Positions 61,701 through 64,000 of a stretch of DNA of 64,000 nt are shown piece by piece. Position 1 is the stretch's first letter; each line of letters starts with the position of its first letter. The DNA is from Diphasiastrum complanatum. Taxonomy: Eukaryota; Streptophyta; Lycopodiopsida; Lycopodiales; Lycopodiaceae. Both the position numbers and the translations under genes were made by a program. The notes beneath the pieces were generated by a model, which ran no database searches, had not been told where the DNA came from, and saw only the letters and a program-made list of their open reading frames with translations. Where the stretch lies: assembly GCA_029204225.1 (NCBI GenBank), contig CM055103.1, forward strand, positions 52,233,145 through 52,297,144, in the 5' to 3' direction.

Positions 61701-62251
61701 CTATGATTTATTTTCTTATGTTTGCTACTGCAACTAAGTTAACTCTTCTTTTGCTTTTAGTTGGATGATCGTGCCATCAATAAGGTCATGCACAGATTGT
61801 TTAAGAATTACAAAGTTTGGTGCCAGTTCTTGGATCGTCCACCTAGTCTGAAGTAAGAAAACTTTGTGAAATTATGTACATCTGATGCATTTGACAGATA
61901 TGAATAAGAGTATGTTTAGTGCAAGTCATGCAGTCATTAGAATAAAAGTTATCCTCCATATTAAGGAGCTATTCAAAGTGGATATCTTCTCTTCTAGAAG
62001 TTCATGAAGCTGTCAAAGTTATCTATTCAGTGGCAGCACATGTGCGTACGAATTGTCATTTGGTCTGCTTGATCTACGATGTGATTAAGCATACCTGATT
62101 ACATTTTATGGTTGTTTTGGACAGGTTACCAACAGTAGTATCAGATGTGCAACAGCGGAAGATCCTCTACATGGCTCTTTATCTTTTAATTTGGGGAGAG
62201 GCTGCAAACCTTAGATTCATGCCTGAATGTCTATGTTACATCTATCATTAC
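46772..62251 (+). CDS. callose synthase (glucan synthase-like), N-terminal 344 residues, nine exons; gene continues past the window
   Basis: Membrane (1,3)-beta-glucan synthase of the plant CalS/GSL family, which makes callose from UDP-glucose at the plasma membrane and cell plate. Exons: 46772-46943, 54973-55073, 56990-57108, 57325-57406, 57623-57739, 60784-60912, 61194-61286, 61761-61852, 62125-62251. These sum to 1032 bases, exactly 344 codons, and all junctions are GT-AG with matching phases. Motifs in order: [118 protein letters not shown], and [20 protein letters not shown], the start of the FKS1 domain 1. All is in the cytosolic N-terminus; the transmembrane and catalytic regions of the roughly 1900-residue family lie beyond 64 kb. 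Similarity is to the multi-exon CalS1-7 group; the exact member is unsure. Introns 1 (8.0 kb) and 5 (3.0 kb) are swollen by repeats. Confidence 0.93.
47780..48002 (+). pseudogene. retrotransposon gag zinc-knuckle fragment
   Basis: In callose synthase intron 1 an open frame reads [20 protein letters not shown], then [17 protein letters not shown]. This has the CX2CX4HX4C knuckle of retroelement gag proteins. The orientation is opposite to the copia element just downstream, so it belongs to another element. Confidence 0.6.
48729..49174 (-). repeat. direct repeat / 3' LTR of the gag-only copia element
   Basis: Repeat with 51526-51973. Shared text includes GCTTACTTCCTATTGGGCC, GCATCCATCTTGCAATTC and ACACATGTGGGAACATGC. 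This copy has an extra 11 bases (AAGATAGATTTG region) near its right end. The adjacent 48.38-48.72 kb, which begins TGTCGGAATGCCC, could be the rest of a longer LTR lost from the other copy. Confidence 0.85.
49733..51320 (-). pseudogene. copia gag-protease-pre-integrase remnant
   Basis: On the minus strand in order: gag start ([20 protein letters not shown], then [20 protein letters not shown]) at 51320-50988; gag middle ([20 protein letters not shown]) at 50888-50499; zinc knuckle [14 protein letters not shown]; protease [19 protein letters not shown] at 50653-50249; and the pre-integrase region ([20 protein letters not shown], then GIYKLDP) at 50182-49733. Frames change and stops occur between parts (50985, 50250, 50200). 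The order is standard copia, but everything after pre-integrase is missing. Confidence 0.88.
51526..51973 (-). repeat. direct repeat / 5' LTR of the gag-only copia element
   Basis: Second copy, upstream of gag on the element strand; ends ACTATTTTTCACA at 51961-51973 on the plus strand. Confidence 0.85.
51974..53642. other. callose synthase intron 1, no element recognised
   Basis: AT-rich intronic DNA between the copia element and the hAT-like element. No coding signature or repeat boundary recognised. Confidence 0.45.
53651..53993. mobile_element. 343-bp CpG-dense hAT-like non-autonomous element
   Basis: The perfect 8-bp repeat ATATGGTT (53643-53650 and 53994-54001) flanks a block starting CAAGGATGAGG and ending TTCCTTGG. 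These ends resemble hAT termini of the CAGGGATG type, and 8-bp duplications are a hAT hallmark. Inside, CGTCCGG / GACGCGTCC phrases repeat many times, separated by long A and T runs (for example 53746-53772 and 53826-53882). It has no coding capacity. It lies in callose synthase intron 1, in DNA otherwise poor in CpG. Confidence 0.65.
55366..55448. repeat. short intronic duplication
   Basis: GAAGTGATAATGCCATGACA plus five more bases occurs at about 55368 and again at about 55424, in intron 2 of the callose synthase gene. A (CT)n run lies at 55949-55970. Confidence 0.75.
59293..59460. repeat. dispersed repeat, copy 2 (pair at 17163-17330)
   Basis: Same orientation as copy 1, in intron 5 of the callose synthase gene, starting GGAGTGCCTAGGCCCTCAC. 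The preceding 58.85-59.28 kb is probably part of the same insertion but shows no coding motif I recognise. Confidence 0.6.
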
Positions 62252-62949
62252 GTGAGTGTTGCTAACGAGACACAGATTGGTATACCCAACTTGCAATGTC
62301 TCAAATCTATGATCAAAATTACTATAAGTTACGATTCTTAGCCTTAATAGGGAAATGAATAAGTCTTCTAAGCTTTTTTTGGTCCAGAAATGTGTGGATT
62401 TGAGTCTTTTAGTGTCTTCCCCATAAAGCACACATCCAAAACCTAAATTGTTGCATCATATGTTTGTAATGCTTTAGAATCTTTGAAACCTATATCACAC
62501 CAATCGCCCCCCACCTCCCTCGCCCAAAAAAAATAAAAATAAATAAAAAAGTTGTTACATTCCTAAAGTTATGATCACACCTCCTCATTCCTGATCCTTA
62601 TCCTACTTCCAATTCTCTTAACATTTCCCCCCTTGTTAATGTTGTTTCTAGGATGTTTGCCTATAGGGACTACATAAGTAGGTTGCTTTATCAGGATCAT
62701 GTCATGCCTTTGGGTAAGTTGTCTTGGTGTGTTCAATAAATACAAGCCTAAGAACCTTTCTAGGTTGCTCTATATTTTCGACAACTTGTCTTTTGAGGAT
62801 CTTGGTTTATCAAGTTCTCATTTCGATTGACTTAAATTTCATTTTCGCTACTTTCTTAAATCCAAACCTCATGTTAAAAAAACCTTTTCACCTCTAGTAA
62901 TATCTACCCATCACAATTTTTAAACTCTGAGTCAGACCAACGCCATGCT

Positions 62950-63540
62950 TATGCTGCCTAACCTCAAACTCCAAGTAGTAATGCATCAAATCTAGGTCAT
63001 TCATCTCAAAATCCCTATGCAACTCAAAATGACTTTGCAAGTCCACCCGAATGGAATCAATGATGTTTTGATTATTGCTTGTTAAAATAAATATCTACAT
63101 ACAACACAACCAAACTCCTCAAATACAATTGGCTTGTACTCACGCCCCTTATCAGATGTAAGCACTTTTCAATCTGATTCTCAGCTATTACTTTGAATTG
63201 TTCAAAGAAAGAATGCATCAGACTTCTTCTTTATAATATAGATCCATGTTGTCCTGGACATATCATCAATGTATGCCATGAACTTTGAAGTAAGAGGCTC
63301 TTTCGGACATAGCCCTCATGACCCCATGAATGTCGGTATGTATGAGTTTCAAATTCCTCTTGCTCTTGTGGTTCCTCCTCTCTTGAATCTTTCATGATGC
63401 TGCTTCCCATAGACACATCTTTTGCACACGTGCTCCTGCTTATTATCAAGATTAGGTAGTCCTTCCACCATACCAAGCTTCTTCATAATTAGGCTCCTTT
63501 TGCTGGGCCAGTTGTCATATGTTCCACAACAATACTTGAC
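62950..63540 (-). pseudogene. Ty1/copia pre-integrase and integrase relic
   Basis: On the minus strand: GMVEGLPNLDNKQEHVCKRC followed by VYGKQHHERF (the pre-integrase and zinc part), then in shifted frame SKFMAYIDDMSRTTWIY (integrase core start), then HSFFEQFKVIAENQIEK, the next conserved helix. Several stops. It lies after exon 9 in the callose synthase gene, so it is probably intronic. Confidence 0.75.
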
Positions 63541-64000
63541 TATGCTATAGATAATTTTGTTTTGTTATAAAGTTGTCTTTTTGGTATTTAATGACTACTT
63601 TTTTGCCGTGTCCTTTTTCAAGTGTTAGCGGTGAGTGAGTATCCTGAGGGAACTTGTTTGCAAGGATCTATGCCAATTGTGTTTTCTGAGTGCATTTTGT
63701 AGGTTAGTTGCTAGTATTCGTGTGTTGACAAGTAAGCTATTTACATTTTTTATCTAAAAATTCTGTTATTTATCTAAAAATTCATATAACAGATCTGTAA
63801 GTTGAATAGGATTTTCACGGGTAAGCAGTTTGTCAAAATGTCAATTTGTTAGTATGGCAGCAGAATTTTTTGAGAATTTCCATTATTCCTTCCCAAATAT
63901 TGGTTACAGAACAGAAAATATAAGTTCATCTGACCAACTGGAGTGAGACTTATTAACTTCTCTCTAGGTAATCTGCCTACATCATCCAAATTCACATTGA
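63541..64000. other. presumed callose synthase intron, no exon found
   Basis: I looked in 62252-64000 for the next exon (the family continues with a conserved E-HG...G-V segment after the CLCYIYHY end) and did not find it. The gene must continue beyond the window. Confidence 0.5.

Noticed and set aside
46772-62251. Callose synthase locus as a pseudogene because of its long repeat-filled introns
   Set aside because: All nine exons are open, phases match at every junction and conserved motifs are intact; nothing in the visible part is broken.

Overview
The window is nuclear DNA from a flowering plant. It carries two split plant genes with plant-type GT-AG introns: a plastid pyruvate dehydrogenase E1 beta gene and the 5' part of a callose synthase gene. 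These sit in AT-rich DNA packed with Ty3/gypsy and Ty1/copia retrotransposon debris. I cannot name the species from the sequence.

Layout. 1-1.2 kb holds a gypsy integrase tail with LTR and a copia integrase tail. 3.3-7.5 kb is the complete plastid PDH E1-beta gene: 4 exons, 421 codons, every splice phase consistent, with a T-rich minisatellite just upstream of the ATG. 8-25 kb is gene-poor, with decayed gypsy and copia fragments, a fold-back element, a small GC-rich hAT-like element, exon-like minus-strand sequence near 22.4-23.3 kb, and a 217-bp tandem duplication. 25.1-28.5 kb is a decayed gypsy RNase H/integrase split by a 2.29-kb copia deletion derivative. That insert has 252-bp LTRs, a CTATA target duplication and unusual AG...CT termini. 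28.5-31.4 kb holds more LTR and integrase pieces and the 3' end of a decayed element related to the next one.

32.5-44.3 kb is an 11.8-kb Tat-like gypsy element on the minus strand. It has LTRs with TG...CA ends, a perfect AAGGT target duplication, a tRNA-Asp-type primer site and a polypurine tract. Its gag-pol is recognisable but broken. Downstream of integrase it carries two same-sense ORFs (A and B) of unknown function. Part of ORF B is also preserved in the decayed relative at 30.1-30.5 kb.

45.5 kb to the right edge is the callose synthase gene: nine exons (344 codons) are in the window and the rest lies beyond 64 kb. Its 8-kb first intron contains a copia element keeping only gag and protease sequence between 450-bp direct repeats, plus a 343-bp CpG-dense hAT-like element with an 8-bp target duplication. 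A copia integrase remnant lies after exon 9.

The two cellular genes are functionally unrelated: one supplies plastid acetyl-CoA, the other makes (1,3)-beta-glucan at the plasma membrane. The rest of the window is mostly layered and nested retrotransposition. The least explained items are the Tat-element accessory ORFs, the AG...CT-ended copia derivative and the CpG-dense hAT-like elements. Homology calls are from recognition of family motifs, not database searches.
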